Positions 1-8,286 of a stretch of 64,000 nt of DNA are shown here, one piece after another. Each line of letters begins with the position of its first letter. The first letter of the stretch is position 1. The position numbers were made by a program, and so were the translations under genes. Origin of the DNA: Anaerolineae bacterium (GTDB taxonomy: Bacteria > Chloroflexota > Anaerolineae > Aggregatilineales > Phototrophicaceae). The notes beneath the pieces are model-generated. The model did no database searches. It saw only the letters and a list, made by a program, of their open reading frames with translations, and was not told the origin of the DNA. The stretch is from positions 39,461 through 103,460 of the forward strand of contig JALHOR010000006.1 of NCBI GenBank assembly GCA_022842885.1, given 5' to 3'.

Positions 1-1385
1 TTCTCCTCTGCTTATTTTTTGCCGCCCCTGCTACAGCGCAAGAAACACCCACGCCGGAAGACATTGCCCGTGAACGCATCGCTGAAGCGGCTGCGAGTGG
101 CGCGACGGAGTTGGATCTGTCGTGGTTGGGATTGACCGAACTGCCCTATGAAATTGGTAATCTAACCAACTTGAAATCGCTTAGGCTTGAAAACAACCAA
201 CTAAAAAGTTTGCCGCCGGAAATCGGTAATCTAACCCACCTGCAATCGCTTGGTCTTGGTGGCAATCAATTAAACAATTTGCCGCAAGAAGTAGGCAATC
301 TTATTGCCTTACATACGCTTTATGTTGGTGACACAAAATTAAGTGCCCTACCGCCTGAAATCGGCAACCTCACCAACTTGCAAATACTTAATCTCATTAG
401 CAATAAATTGATAAGTCTACCGCCTGAAATCGGCAATCTCACTAACCTAAAAGAACTTGATCTTAGTTACAACGAATTAATTAGCCTGCCACCTGAAATC
501 GGCAACCTTACCGACCTGAAATCGCTTGAGCTATGGGAAAACCAATTAAGCAGTTTGCCACCAGAAATTGGTAATCTCACTAACCTACAAGAACTTGGTC
601 TCAGTGATAATCAGTTAATCGGTGTTCCGCCAGAGATAAGCAATCTCACTAATCTGAAATCACTTGGTCTTGGTGCCAACCAATTAATTAGTCTGCCGCC
701 AGAGATAAGCAATCTCACCAATCTGCAATCGCTTGGTCTTGGTCATAATCAGTTCGGCAATGTTCCGCCGGAAATTTGGAACTTTCGTAACCTACAATCG
801 CTTGGTCTCAGTGATAATCAGTTAATCAGCGTTCCGCCAGAGATAGGCAATCTCACTAACCTACAACAACTTAGTCTCAGTGATAATCAGTTAATCAGCG
901 TTCCGCCAGAGATAGGCAATCTCACTAACCTACAACAACTTAATCTCAGTAACAACCAATTAATTAGTTTGCCGTCGGAAATTGGCAATCTCACTAATCT
1001 GCAAGAACTTTATCTCAGTGATAACCAGTTAAGCAGTTTGCCACCCGAAATTGGCAACTTAAAGCAACTTTGTTACCTAAGCATCAGCGACAACCAAGTT
1101 CGTCATCTGCCTATAGAAATGGGGCATTTATCAGAATTGACAGCAACTATGTGTGGAATTTATTCATCCGGTTTTTGGCTAAATAACAACCCCGTCATTT
1201 CCCCGCCACCAGAAATCGTGAATCAAGGCACGGCGGCGATATTGGATTATCTGAATCATCAAGCGGAGTGGCATGTGCGGCAGATGGTGAGTCAAATAGC
1301 AGGCGGTGTAGGAGTGCTTGCGATAGGCGTGTTGGCGTTGCGTTGGCGGCACAAACGGCGTAAAGATAAAAAGAAGCGGGCGTGA
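1..1385 (+). CDS. Leucine-rich-repeat membrane protein, 5' end outside window
   Basis: The frame is open from base 3, so the gene begins before the window. The first visible residues (LLCLFFAAPATAQ) look like the end of a signal peptide with an AxA-type site, so the TTG at 111 is not the real start. About 15 leucine-rich repeats of 23 residues follow, with the plant/PS-type pattern LPPEIGNLTNLxxLxLxxNxL. After a non-repeat segment there is one transmembrane helix near the C-terminus and a very basic tail (RWRHKRRKDKKKRA). This predicts an extracytoplasmic LRR domain anchored by a C-terminal helix with the tail inside. The ligand is unknown. The repeats at about 821-958 are almost identical at DNA level. 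The last 60 codons recur as a broken copy at 2827-3018. Confidence 0.85.
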   Translation, partial: LLCLFFAAPATAQETPTPEDIARERIAEAAASGATELDLSWLGLTELPYEIGNLTNLKSLRLENNQLKSLPPEIGNLTHLQSLGLGGNQLNNLPQEVGNLIALHTLYVGDTKLSALPPEIGNLTNLQILNLISNKLISLPPEIGNLTNLKELDLSYNELISLPPEIGNLTDLKSLELWENQLSSLPPEIGNLTNLQELGLSDNQLIGVPPEISNLTNLKSLGLGANQLISLPPEISNLTNLQSLGLGHNQFGNVPPEIWNFRNLQSLGLSDNQLISVPPEIGNLTNLQQLSLSDNQLISVPPEIGNLTNLQQLNLSNNQLISLPSEIGNLTNLQELYLSDNQLSSLPPEIGNLKQLCYLSISDNQVRHLPIEMGHLSELTATMCGIYSSGFWLNNNPVISPPPEIVNQGTAAILDYLNHQAEWHVRQMVSQIAGGVGVLAIGVLALRWRHKRRKDKKKRA

Positions 1386-1520
1386 ATAAAATAGTACTGA
1401 GTGCGAAGTCGAAATTTGTGATGATGGAATATGAAGAAGCGGATAAATCGGCAATCCCCACCCCAACCCCTCCCTACATTTCATAGGGAGGGGCTTATAG
1501 GCGTTTGGCGTACTAAATCC
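1203..1520 (+). repeat. Direct repeat, left copy: LRR tail plus 3' flank
   Basis: This stretch (end of the LRR gene plus about 135 bases after its stop) matches 2827-3173. The coding part aligns without gaps over about 174 bases. The downstream part shares the motif TTTCATAGGGAGGGGCTTA and a palindrome of the type TTTGGCGTACTAAA. The two copies bracket the VOC and AraC genes. Confidence 0.75.
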
Positions 1521-1539
1521 AAATGGATGCCATGAATGG

Positions 1540-1920
1540 CTATTTCATTGAGTTGATGCCGAACATGTTGCCCTCAGTATCTTGGCATAGGGTCACCCAA
1601 CCGAAGCCTCCAATTGAGAACTTTGGTCTAATGACTTTACCTCCAGCGGCTTCAACTCGTGCTTCTTCTTCGGAGCAGTCTTCCACACTAAAATAGACCA
1701 TTGTACCTCCCACTCCCGGACTGGAGTGTTCCGCTTTTACTAAGGCGCCGGCGGCACCATAGGATGTCATATCGGTGGTGAAGCTCATCATCTGTGTTTC
1801 ACCTGTTGGGTCACCCATTTTTTCAAGCTTTTGCTTTAGTACGGTTTCATAAAATGTGGTCGCCCGTTCCAGATCGTTTACATAGATGTCAAACCATCCA
1901 ATTGCATTCGTCTTTGCCAT
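1540..1920 (-). CDS. VOC family (glyoxalase/bleomycin-resistance fold) protein
   Basis: A 126-residue protein of the vicinal oxygen chelate family. It starts GWFDIYVNDLERATTFYETV, the typical first beta strand and helix, and has a second half ending DTEGNMFGINSMK. Family members are metal-dependent lyases, dioxygenases, or binding and resistance proteins; the substrate here cannot be told. The ATG at 1920 is chosen because GAGGAG lies 7 bases upstream; an alternative start 12 codons earlier lacks such a site. It lies 78 bases downstream of an AraC-type regulator on the same strand, so the pair probably forms one unit. A similar VOC/AraC pair occurs at 60635-61524. Confidence 0.85.
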   Translation of the reverse strand: MAKTNAIGWFDIYVNDLERATTFYETVLKQKLEKMGDPTGETQMMSFTTDMTSYGAAGALVKAEHSSPGVGGTMVYFSVEDCSEEEARVEAAGGKVIRPKFSIGGFGWVTLCQDTEGNMFGINSMK

Positions 1921-1998
1921 GGAATATCTCCTCAGTTTGTTGTATTTATGGCTCACAAACTTACTGTAGCAGGCAATAGGCAGGGTGTATTGTATAAA

Positions 1999-2739
1999 TC
2001 AGACATCAAACTTTTTGCCATATGCTGCGGGTGTGTAGCCCGTGATTTTGCGAAACGAGTGGATAAAGTGTGACTGGTCAGCATAGAACGCCAGATAGTG
2101 TCCTCTGAAGGATTGTTGCAGACGTAATATTTTTAGAAGGTCGTGCGGAGAAAATCCAGTCATGCGCTTGAGTATTCGTTGTAGTTGACGAGGGGACATA
2201 TTCATCAGATCTGCCATATCAGCCACTGTATGAATATTATCAATGTTTGTCAGTATTTTTTCTGTTACAGTATTAGATACTGCTAATTTTTCGTCAATAA
2301 ACCGTCTTACAAGCTCGGATAAGACGGACTGTTTGGCTGAGAAGTCCAATTTTTGAAGCTGGTTACTTATTTCAACGAGTGGCAATTTACCTAGATATGG
2401 TATCCCTACAAAGCTATCGAAAATTTCCGCCCGGTTACCTTGCCACACGCCCGGCAAAAACTGAATGCCAACATAGTGAAATGACTTACCAAGATTAAGC
2501 ACTTCAAAAGTGGTGTGCAGTGCTGTAACGCCTGCTATTTTTGTGTCTACTTGGTTAAACAGAATATTCACACAAGCATCGGGTATAGCATGAAGACAAA
2601 AATCACTAGGTAGCGGACTAGCTGTTTTTAGCTCCCAAAAACAATGGACAACACTGGACAAATCACTCGGCGGCTTCACCTCGACATATCGGACTGATTG
2701 TGCTGCTTTTTCTATGCCATCTTTGACTGGATTATACAT
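1999..2739 (-). CDS. AraC/XylS family transcriptional regulator with N-terminal sensor domain
   Basis: A 246-residue regulator. The C-terminal ~90 residues form an AraC-type double helix-turn-helix: first helix pair around TVADMADLMNMSPRQLQRI, second ending ITGYTPAAYGKKF. The N-terminal half (residues about 15-130) resembles the DUF6597 domain found in such regulators and probably binds a small effector. AGGATAAAAGT precedes the ATG. It lies upstream of the VOC gene on the same strand and is the likely regulator of it. The pair sits between two copies of the LRR-gene tail, so it may be a later insertion. Confidence 0.85.
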   Translation of the reverse strand: MYNPVKDGIEKAAQSVRYVEVKPPSDLSSVVHCFWELKTASPLPSDFCLHAIPDACVNILFNQVDTKIAGVTALHTTFEVLNLGKSFHYVGIQFLPGVWQGNRAEIFDSFVGIPYLGKLPLVEISNQLQKLDFSAKQSVLSELVRRFIDEKLAVSNTVTEKILTNIDNIHTVADMADLMNMSPRQLQRILKRMTGFSPHDLLKILRLQQSFRGHYLAFYADQSHFIHSFRKITGYTPAAYGKKFDV

Positions 2740-2826
2740 ACTTTTATCCTATCATAAGCATCTATGATTGGTTGAAAACCAATATAATTTTGGGGGACTG
2801 AATATAGAAAACAACCCCCTTATCCC

Positions 2827-3018
2827 CCGCCGCCAGAAATCGTGAATCAAGGCACTAGGGCGATATTAGACTATCTGAATCATCAGGCAGAATGGCATGT
2901 GCAGCAGATGGTGAGTCAGGCGGCAGGTGGCGTGGGTGTGATTGCGGGCGTTGGATTGATGTTGCGCTGGCGACACAAACGACGCAAAGATAAAAAGAAG
3001 CGGGCGCGAATGATATAG
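2827..3018 (+). pseudogene. Remnant of the C-terminal end of an LRR membrane protein
   Basis: Translation in one frame gives PPPEIVNQGTRAILDYLNHQ and continues through a helix to RWRHKRRKDKKKRARMI and a TAG stop. This is nearly the same as the last 60 residues of the LRR gene at 1-1385. No start codon, signal peptide or leucine-rich repeats precede it, so it cannot be a functional gene. It is either the leftover of a tandem LRR gene or the second arm of a duplication that now flanks the VOC/AraC pair. Confidence 0.8.
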
Positions 3019-3173
3019 TGCTGAGGACTAGAGTGTGTAGACCCTGCTCATCGTGCTGAGTCAAAAATGTGGCGGGTGCTAATGGAAAACTCGTAAATCG
3101 GCGAAAAATCCCCACCCCTCCCCCTCCCCATTTCATAGGGAGGGGCTTACAGGCGTTTGGCACGCCAAACCCC
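2827..3173 (+). repeat. Direct repeat, right copy: LRR tail plus 3' flank
   Basis: Matches 1203-1520. It includes the broken LRR tail, the GGGAGGGGCTTA segment and a better preserved palindrome, TTTGGCACGCCAAA. The segment from 3174 to 3315 holds no gene. It carries another C/G-rich repeat fragment (CTCCTGTGGGAGAAGGGG) at about 3189. Confidence 0.7.
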
Positions 3174-3315
3174 TACAAAACGGTATCTTCTCCTGTGGGA
3201 GAAGGGGCTTGGGGGATGAGGGCTGAGTAGTTACTGTTTTTCTCAATATCTCTATTCGCTTTTGGCTGTTAGCAGTTAGGTTCAATCAAAGCAGTCTCAT
3301 GCCCCGCGCCATGCC

Positions 3316-4602
3316 TTAATCCCCATCGTTATCATCATCATTGCTATCATCGGGCGATGTTTCATCGGGTGCTTGAGCTTCGGCAGTGACGATAGGTGCT
3401 TCGGCGGCTTCTGGTGGACTGTCGGTTGTGGTGTTGGTATCGGTATCTTGTATGCTTGTATCATCAGCGGCAGTATCCGCAGGGGATTCAACCGAATTTT
3501 CAACAGGTGCAGCAACTTGTGTTTCGACATTCGGTTGATAGACCGTTGGCAGCCATAACGCCAATTCATCTACGCTATCTAAGAGCATTGCCAAGCGCGG
3601 CAGCCACAGTAACACGAGTTGCCGAACAAGCGCCTGCGTTTCGGCATTGAGAGTGCCATTTACAGTATTCGTTTCTGGCGTGCTGAGGGCTTCTTCGGTT
3701 AAACGAATGTCTTCCGTTAGAATCACTTCTTCTGTCGGGGCAGGTTCTGCGCTGCTGACTGCCTCAGCTTCGGCAAATTCAGCAATCTCAATGTCGCGTT
3801 CCAGAATGTCAATTGGCAGAGTGGCAAAATCAGCCGCGTCGTAAGGCGCAACTTCAGACGGAGGCGCGGCGGGCAGCAAATCGGCATTCAGTGGGATGGT
3901 AATGCCCGTTCCCGCTGGAACAACCCGGCTCACATTTTCGGCAGTGATGATGCCTTGCCCCTCTACCAAACTCACGCGCATCGCCGCATTCGGTTGTGCT
4001 TGGATAAACGCCGTAGACATCAAACGAATATCCACGCCATTAATCGTCACTTGGATTTCGGCGGCACCTTCCGGCGTTTGGATGAGAATGCCGCTTTCCG
4101 GCGCACTTGCACAAGGCGCATCCCCGATACCTGTCCGCAAATAATAGGCGCTGGCTTGCTCGGTGTTGCGCCATTCGACATCACCAAATAAAAACACCAA
4201 CACATTTTGCCCCGGTAGTGTATCCGGCAAATTGGCTTGCAATGCCAGAATCGCCAAGCCCCATTCGCGCTGCGTGGTGCTTAAAGGACTGAGGCGCAGC
4301 GATTCAATCGCCGTAATGCTGACTTTATCGCCGGGAGAATCAAAACGCGCTAAACGCACTTCGGGGCGTGGTTGTACTTCCAAGCGGGTATTGCCATAAC
4401 ACACTTCGTTGCGCCCAATATTGGCACACATCGCATCTACGGTTTGGGTCACTTCTTGAACAAGCTGCTCACACAATAGGGCTTCATCCGGCGTTATGGT
4501 GGGCAGGACTGCCAATGTGGGCAACGTGGTTTCGGTAGCAGGGGTACAAGCAGTCAGCAGGAATATCGCTAAAAAAATCAGGCAACGCAAACTGCCACCC
4601 AT
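3316..4602 (-). CDS. FecR-like lipoprotein, paralogue 1 of 3
   Basis: A 428-residue lipoprotein. A signal peptide ends in the lipobox LLTAC. The mature N-terminal domain has conserved cysteines and the motif GRNEVCYGN, followed by WGLAILALQANLPDTLPGQN and FGDVEW. The next domain looks FecR-like (TINGVDIRLMSTAFIQAQPN, then VPAGTGITIPL). The C-terminal third is acidic and low-complexity, ending in a run of Asp. The ATG at 4602 has GGAG 7 bases upstream. Paralogues with the same N-terminal plan are at 20784-22484 and 28657-29811. Function is unknown; FecR domains usually sense or scaffold in the envelope, but no sigma factor gene is nearby. It is divergent from the PLPBP gene. Confidence 0.75.
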   Translation of the reverse strand: MGGSLRCLIFLAIFLLTACTPATETTLPTLAVLPTITPDEALLCEQLVQEVTQTVDAMCANIGRNEVCYGNTRLEVQPRPEVRLARFDSPGDKVSITAIESLRLSPLSTTQREWGLAILALQANLPDTLPGQNVLVFLFGDVEWRNTEQASAYYLRTGIGDAPCASAPESGILIQTPEGAAEIQVTINGVDIRLMSTAFIQAQPNAAMRVSLVEGQGIITAENVSRVVPAGTGITIPLNADLLPAAPPSEVAPYDAADFATLPIDILERDIEIAEFAEAEAVSSAEPAPTEEVILTEDIRLTEEALSTPETNTVNGTLNAETQALVRQLVLLWLPRLAMLLDSVDELALWLPTVYQPNVETQVAAPVENSVESPADTAADDTSIQDTDTNTTTDSPPEAAEAPIVTAEAQAPDETSPDDSNDDDNDGD

Positions 4603-4716
4603 AATGCATCTCCATGGGGTATAAGAAATCAGTCTTTGCAAAACACATCGTTTCCATGCATGATGATGATACAATTGAACAGCGTAACCACACATGAATC
4701 ATTCATTACAAAAATT

Positions 4717-5457
4717 ATGACAATAGACATCGCTATCAAAGATAATATCGCCCGTGTGCAGGAAAAGGTTACGGCAGCCTGTGCGCGTGCCGGGCGCGAC
4801 CCAGCGCAAGTGACACTGATTGCCGTCAGCAAGACCCATCCACCAGCAGCGATTCAGGCGGCAATGGCGGCGGGGGTGCAACACTTTGGCGAAAATCGCG
4901 TAGAGGAAGCCAGCACCAAAATTCCTATGGTGAATCAAGCGGCAGAAAAATTGCCGACTTGGCACATGATAGGGCATGTGCAGAGCCGCAAAGCAAAATT
5001 AGTGCTGCCCCTATTTGATGTGGTGCATTCGGTGGACAGCGTGAAACTGGCAGAGAAATTTTCAACATTAGCATTAGAACAGCAAAAATCATTATCTATT
5101 TTGCTGGAAGTGAATATCTCTGGCGAAGAAGTCAAAGATGGCATTCAGGCGGCGAACTGGTCACACGATGCGGCAGTGAAAGCACCGTTGTGGCAAACGG
5201 TACAGCAGATTAGCGCATTGCCCGGAATCGAATTGCGCGGTTTAATGACGATGGCACCTTTTTATGATGATGCCGAACAAACGCGCCCCATCTTCGCTGA
5301 TTTGGCAGCATTGCGGGCGGCACTCAGCGCCGATTTTGGGCTGCCCTTGCCGGAATTGAGCATGGGCATGACCAATGATTACATGGTCGCTATCGAAGAG
5401 GGTGCGACGCTCATCCGCATTGGTCGGGCGATTTTTGGAGAACGCGACGAATTCTAG
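4717..5457 (+). CDS. yggS: YggS family PLP-binding protein (PLP homeostasis)
   Basis: A 246-residue single-domain PLP-binding protein of the YggS/PROSC family, a fold-type III alanine-racemase-like barrel that buffers pyridoxal phosphate and has no known catalytic reaction. The PLP lysine lies in LIAVSKTHPP (K39). Other family marks are HFGENRVEEA, WHMIGHVQSRK and GLMTMAPF, with LSMGMTNDYMVAIEEGAT and IRIGRAIFGER near the end. The ATG at 4717 fits the family N-terminus; upstream ATGs from 4636 would add an unlikely extension. Followed by YggT and DUF167, the neighbourhood commonly seen for this family. Confidence 0.93.
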   Translation: MTIDIAIKDNIARVQEKVTAACARAGRDPAQVTLIAVSKTHPPAAIQAAMAAGVQHFGENRVEEASTKIPMVNQAAEKLPTWHMIGHVQSRKAKLVLPLFDVVHSVDSVKLAEKFSTLALEQQKSLSILLEVNISGEEVKDGIQAANWSHDAAVKAPLWQTVQQISALPGIELRGLMTMAPFYDDAEQTRPIFADLAALRAALSADFGLPLPELSMGMTNDYMVAIEEGATLIRIGRAIFGERDEF

Positions 5458-5520
5458 TCTGATTTTAATGTATTTGTATTTTAATAAGGCATCAATCGTA
5501 ACAATCGGAGGATTTTGATC

Positions 5521-5772
5521 ATGAATATTTTAGGACTTCTGCTGCTGGCGTTGAATATCTATAGCCTGATTATTCTGGCGCGAGTGTTGATGAGTTGGGT
5601 ACCGAATGTGGATTATAGCAATCCGTTAATCAAACTATTGCTGGACATCACCGAACCGGTACTGCGCCCCGTGCGCGAGATGCTGCCCAAAAATACCGGC
5701 TTAGACTTGAGTCCGATGGTAGTCATGTTGGGGATTTACGTCTTCTCGATGATTTTGCGGAGCGTTTTTTAG
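5521..5772 (+). CDS. yggT: YggT family small membrane protein
   Basis: An 83-residue protein with two transmembrane segments (residues about 3-22 and 62-80). Between them is the family motif LMSWVPNVDYSNPL, then LLDITEPVLRPVREMLP. YggT proteins are integral membrane proteins linked to division and osmotic phenotypes in some bacteria; the molecular role is not settled. The ATG at 5521 has GGAGG 9 bases upstream; the TTG two codons earlier is too close to it. It lies 63 bases after the PLPBP gene. Confidence 0.92.
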   Translation: MNILGLLLLALNIYSLIILARVLMSWVPNVDYSNPLIKLLLDITEPVLRPVREMLPKNTGLDLSPMVVMLGIYVFSMILRSVF

Positions 5773-5962
5773 CCAACCCATGCCCCCTACTTTTTGGGGA
5801 CTTTGCGCGAACTCTAGGTGCATGTTAGGATATGAAACAGAATTCTATCCTTTTTTGCCAGCACATTCGTGGCGGGAAGGGGTATAATATCCGCACCATA
5901 ACGGAAACCCGTAGACAGCGCAGCAATGCCTGTTTGCAGCCTAATCAGCAAGAGGATAGCGT

Positions 5963-6274
5963 ATGTCGGAACGCAAATTTGATTTTAAAGACCCGCGTGG
6001 GGGGTCAGCCTTGGGTGTGCGCGTGATTACCCGCGCTGCCGAAACGGAACTCGCCGGAAAAACAGAAGAAGGCGCTTTGAAAGTGCGCTTAAAAGCCGCA
6101 CCAGCAGGAACCCCAGAAGCCAACAAAGAATTGGTGGATTTTTTGGCGATCCGCTTGGGTGTGACCAGCGAAAAAATTGAAATTGTCGCCGGGTTAGATA
6201 AGAGCGATAAAATTGTCAGCATCGAAGGGCTAACAACCGCCGATGTGGAAGCCAAACTGATTAACGAAGCCTAA
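5963..6274 (+). CDS. DUF167 / YggU family protein
   Basis: A 103-residue protein with the DUF167 core: LGVRVITRAAETELAGKTE, then LKVRLKAAPAGTPEANKEL, VDFLAIRLGV and IEIVAGLDKSDKIVSI. These are the standard strands and the (P)AxGxANxxL helix of the family. Function is unknown. It belongs to the yggS-yggT neighbourhood but is separated from yggT by 190 bases that contain a TATAAT at 5883-5888, so it may have its own promoter. Confidence 0.9.
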   Translation: MSERKFDFKDPRGGSALGVRVITRAAETELAGKTEEGALKVRLKAAPAGTPEANKELVDFLAIRLGVTSEKIEIVAGLDKSDKIVSIEGLTTADVEAKLINEA

Positions 6275-6442
6275 ACCCGATATTGTATCCAAATTTTTGG
6301 AGGTGGTTTCAAAAAAATCACCCCAAAATTCGATGTTTTCAAATAGGGGCGAGGTATGCCTTGCCCCTGCAATGGGCATTGTTGCAATCAATTCTACTCT
6401 TTTTGCAGAGGTGGCAACGCCTCTCGCTGAAAATATACCCCT
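6275..6442. repeat. Intergenic gap with hairpin GGGGCGAGGTATGCCTTGCCCC
   Basis: The gap holds no gene. The imperfect palindrome at 6346-6370 belongs to the recurring hairpin class GGGGCGA-n-TCGCCCC seen in several gaps of this window. No clear terminator or promoter was identified in it. Confidence 0.5.
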
Positions 6443-7231
6443 ATGCGGATGACTGTTCTGGTAGTGTGCGGTTTGTTTTTGGCGGCATGTGTGCCAGTCA
6501 CAACACCCGTGCCTGTGCCAACAGCGCATCTTATCCCGGCAACTGCTACCCATACACCAGCGCCACTTGTGCCATCAGCAACACCGCAAAGTTTGCCGTT
6601 TGCACCGCAGGATATTCAGCCAACGCTAGAAACCACCGCACCCTTAACCCCCATTCAAACGACGGATGTGATTCCTGATGCTGCCCTCGTGCGGCGCACC
6701 ATCGGCGCTTTGGCGGCAACCTTGCAAGTCGAAACATCACTTATTCGTTTGGTGCGCGTGCAAGCGATTGTTTGGTTGCCAGATGCGCCGGGCTGCGCTT
6801 TGGCTTCGGCACTGCGTGATACCGATAGCAGCAGCGGCTATAGCATTGTGTTGTTAGCTGGCACGCAGGTTTATACCTATTTTACACTTGGCACGGATGA
6901 TTTCCGGCGTTGTCCAATCGTTGAGGTTGTGCGTGATGAGGTGTTACTACTGGTAGACCAAGTAGCACAAGAGATGTTGGCATTGGCACAACGGCGCTTG
7001 GCACAAGAACTGGATTTGCCGCAGCGCCGTGTGCAATTGGTGACGATGCAGCCTTATGTTTGGGCAGATACCAGCTTAGGCTGTCCTGCACTCGAACAAA
7101 CCTACACTGCCCGCCCGATTGATGGCTATCGGATTGTCGTCAGTGTGGGCGAAACCCAATACGCTTTTCACACCGATTCAGAGCGCATTATCCCTTGCCC
7201 GACGGGGCGGGAAACATTGCCTATAAATTAA
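6443..7231 (+). CDS. Lipoprotein with two copies of a GCxL/GYxIVL domain
   Basis: A 262-residue predicted lipoprotein: signal peptide with lipobox LAAC at residues 13-16, then a Thr/Pro/Ala-rich linker to about residue 75. Two similar ~80-residue units follow. Each has a predicted helix, then V..WLPDAPGCALAS or VWADTSLGCPALEQ, then GYSIVLLAGTQVYTYFT or GYRIVVSVGETQYAFHT, and ends with a cysteine. Each unit has two cysteines that could pair. A related unit occurs near the N-terminus of the protein at 36057-38531. The start has no obvious ribosome site; ATG at 6449 is an alternative. Function is unknown. Confidence 0.7.
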   Translation: MRMTVLVVCGLFLAACVPVTTPVPVPTAHLIPATATHTPAPLVPSATPQSLPFAPQDIQPTLETTAPLTPIQTTDVIPDAALVRRTIGALAATLQVETSLIRLVRVQAIVWLPDAPGCALASALRDTDSSSGYSIVLLAGTQVYTYFTLGTDDFRRCPIVEVVRDEVLLLVDQVAQEMLALAQRRLAQELDLPQRRVQLVTMQPYVWADTSLGCPALEQTYTARPIDGYRIVVSVGETQYAFHTDSERIIPCPTGRETLPIN

Positions 7232-7259
7232 GACAGCAAAAATCATCATTTTCATCTTG

Positions 7260-7333
7260 TATGAAAAATGTGGCGTTGTAGTGTCGAGGCATGCCTCGAC
7301 ACTACGGAAAATCATTCGTTTTGAACTTGAGCC
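7260..7333 (+). repeat. Palindromic repeat element A, copy 1
   Basis: A perfect 28-bp palindrome at 7278-7305 (GTAGTGTCGAGGCATGCCTC and its mirror) with flanks shared with copies 2 and 3: GTATGAAAAATGTGGCGTT before it and ACGGAAAATCATTCGTTTTG after it. The stem sequence differs from copies 2 and 3 while the pairing is kept. Confidence 0.8.
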
Positions 7334-7351
7334 AAAAAACCGGAGACATCA

Positions 7352-8206
7352 TTGAGACGCTTATCACCCACAGCGGCGATTGACTTGCAAACGCACACGC
7401 TCTTGAGCGATGGCAAATGGACACCCGAAGCATTAATCCAGCATTTTGTCGCTGAAGGATTCGCGCTGGCAGCCATTACGGATCATGATAGACCGGATAC
7501 GGCGGACGCTTTGCAGGCATTGGCACATGACCATGATTTTTCACTGCTCGTCGCCGCTGAGATGACTTCGTATTGGCGCGGACAATTGGTGGATATGTTG
7601 TGTTATGGGTTTGATTATCAATCGCCGCCACTGCTGGCAATGGCAGAAGATGTCTTGCGCCGTCAACGCGAGAACACCCAACTTGTTTATGATACGTTGT
7701 GCCAGCAAGGGCATTTACCACGCTTCGATGCTGATGAACTCGCGCTCATTTTGACGCTGCCCGCCACCGCCCAAGTGCAAGCATTACAGAGGTTGCTTAT
7801 CAAACACCGGGATAGCACTTCAACCGTGCCTTTTTCCCCCGGCGATATTGTGACAAAAGCCGGGTGTCACTATATCGGTCATGATAGTGCCGTCGTCGTG
7901 GATGCCATTCATGCTGCGGGGGGTGTCGCATTGTTGGCACATCCGGGGCGCGGCGGCGAATCGTGCTGGTTTGATGCTGCCGTGCTAGATGACTTCCGGC
8001 GCGAGATTGCGATTGATGGACTGGAAGCGCATTACCCATTGCACACGCCGGAACAAATCACGCAATTTGTGGCTTATGCGAACCAGCATCAATTGCTCAT
8101 CAGTTCTGGCTCAGATTCGCATGACCCTACCAAACCACCGATTAAATACCCGGCACATCTCTCTCGCCGCCTCTTAGAGCGTTTAGGGATTCAATTTGAG
8201 GAGTAA
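7352..8206 (+). CDS. PHP domain phosphoesterase (TrpH/RNase AM-like)
   Basis: A 284-residue PHP-family metal-dependent phosphoesterase. The motifs are DLQTHTLLSDGKWTPEALI (motif I, HxH-like; here Q replaces the first His), AAITDHD (motif II), a central HDSAVVVDAIHAAGGVALLAHPGRG, and SSGSDSHDP near the end. Similar proteins hydrolyse 3',5'-bisphosphonucleotides or act as 5'-3' exonucleases on small RNAs; the exact substrate is open. It starts at TTG (7352), supported by CGGAG 6 bases upstream. The gene stands alone between repeat element A and the DUF1579-like gene. Confidence 0.85.
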   Translation: MRRLSPTAAIDLQTHTLLSDGKWTPEALIQHFVAEGFALAAITDHDRPDTADALQALAHDHDFSLLVAAEMTSYWRGQLVDMLCYGFDYQSPPLLAMAEDVLRRQRENTQLVYDTLCQQGHLPRFDADELALILTLPATAQVQALQRLLIKHRDSTSTVPFSPGDIVTKAGCHYIGHDSAVVVDAIHAAGGVALLAHPGRGGESCWFDAAVLDDFRREIAIDGLEAHYPLHTPEQITQFVAYANQHQLLISSGSDSHDPTKPPIKYPAHLSRRLLERLGIQFEE

Positions 8207-8229
8207 AGCAGCATATCTACGGAAGAACG

Positions 8230-8280
8230 CTGCGGACTAAAAGGCGCAATTCATCTTCTAAATCTTCGGTGATGCCATCA
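8230..8280. repeat. 51-bp direct repeat of kinase-gene 3' region, left copy
   Basis: Matches 8862-8912, which lies inside the 3' end of the kinase-like gene, with 2 differences in 51 bases. Read on the minus strand it would encode DGITEDLEDELR. It lies just downstream of the stop of the DUF1579-like gene, so that gene is bracketed by the two copies. Confidence 0.85.
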
Positions 8281-8286
8281 CACACG

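Noticed and set aside
111..958. CRISPR-like or tandem repeat array
   Set aside because: The 69-base periodicity is the coding of 23-residue leucine-rich repeats, with no spacers of uniform length.
1179..1484. Minus-strand frames opposite the LRR tail
   Set aside because: Antisense shadows of the LRR coding sequence; similar shadows occur opposite the remnant at 2855-3163.
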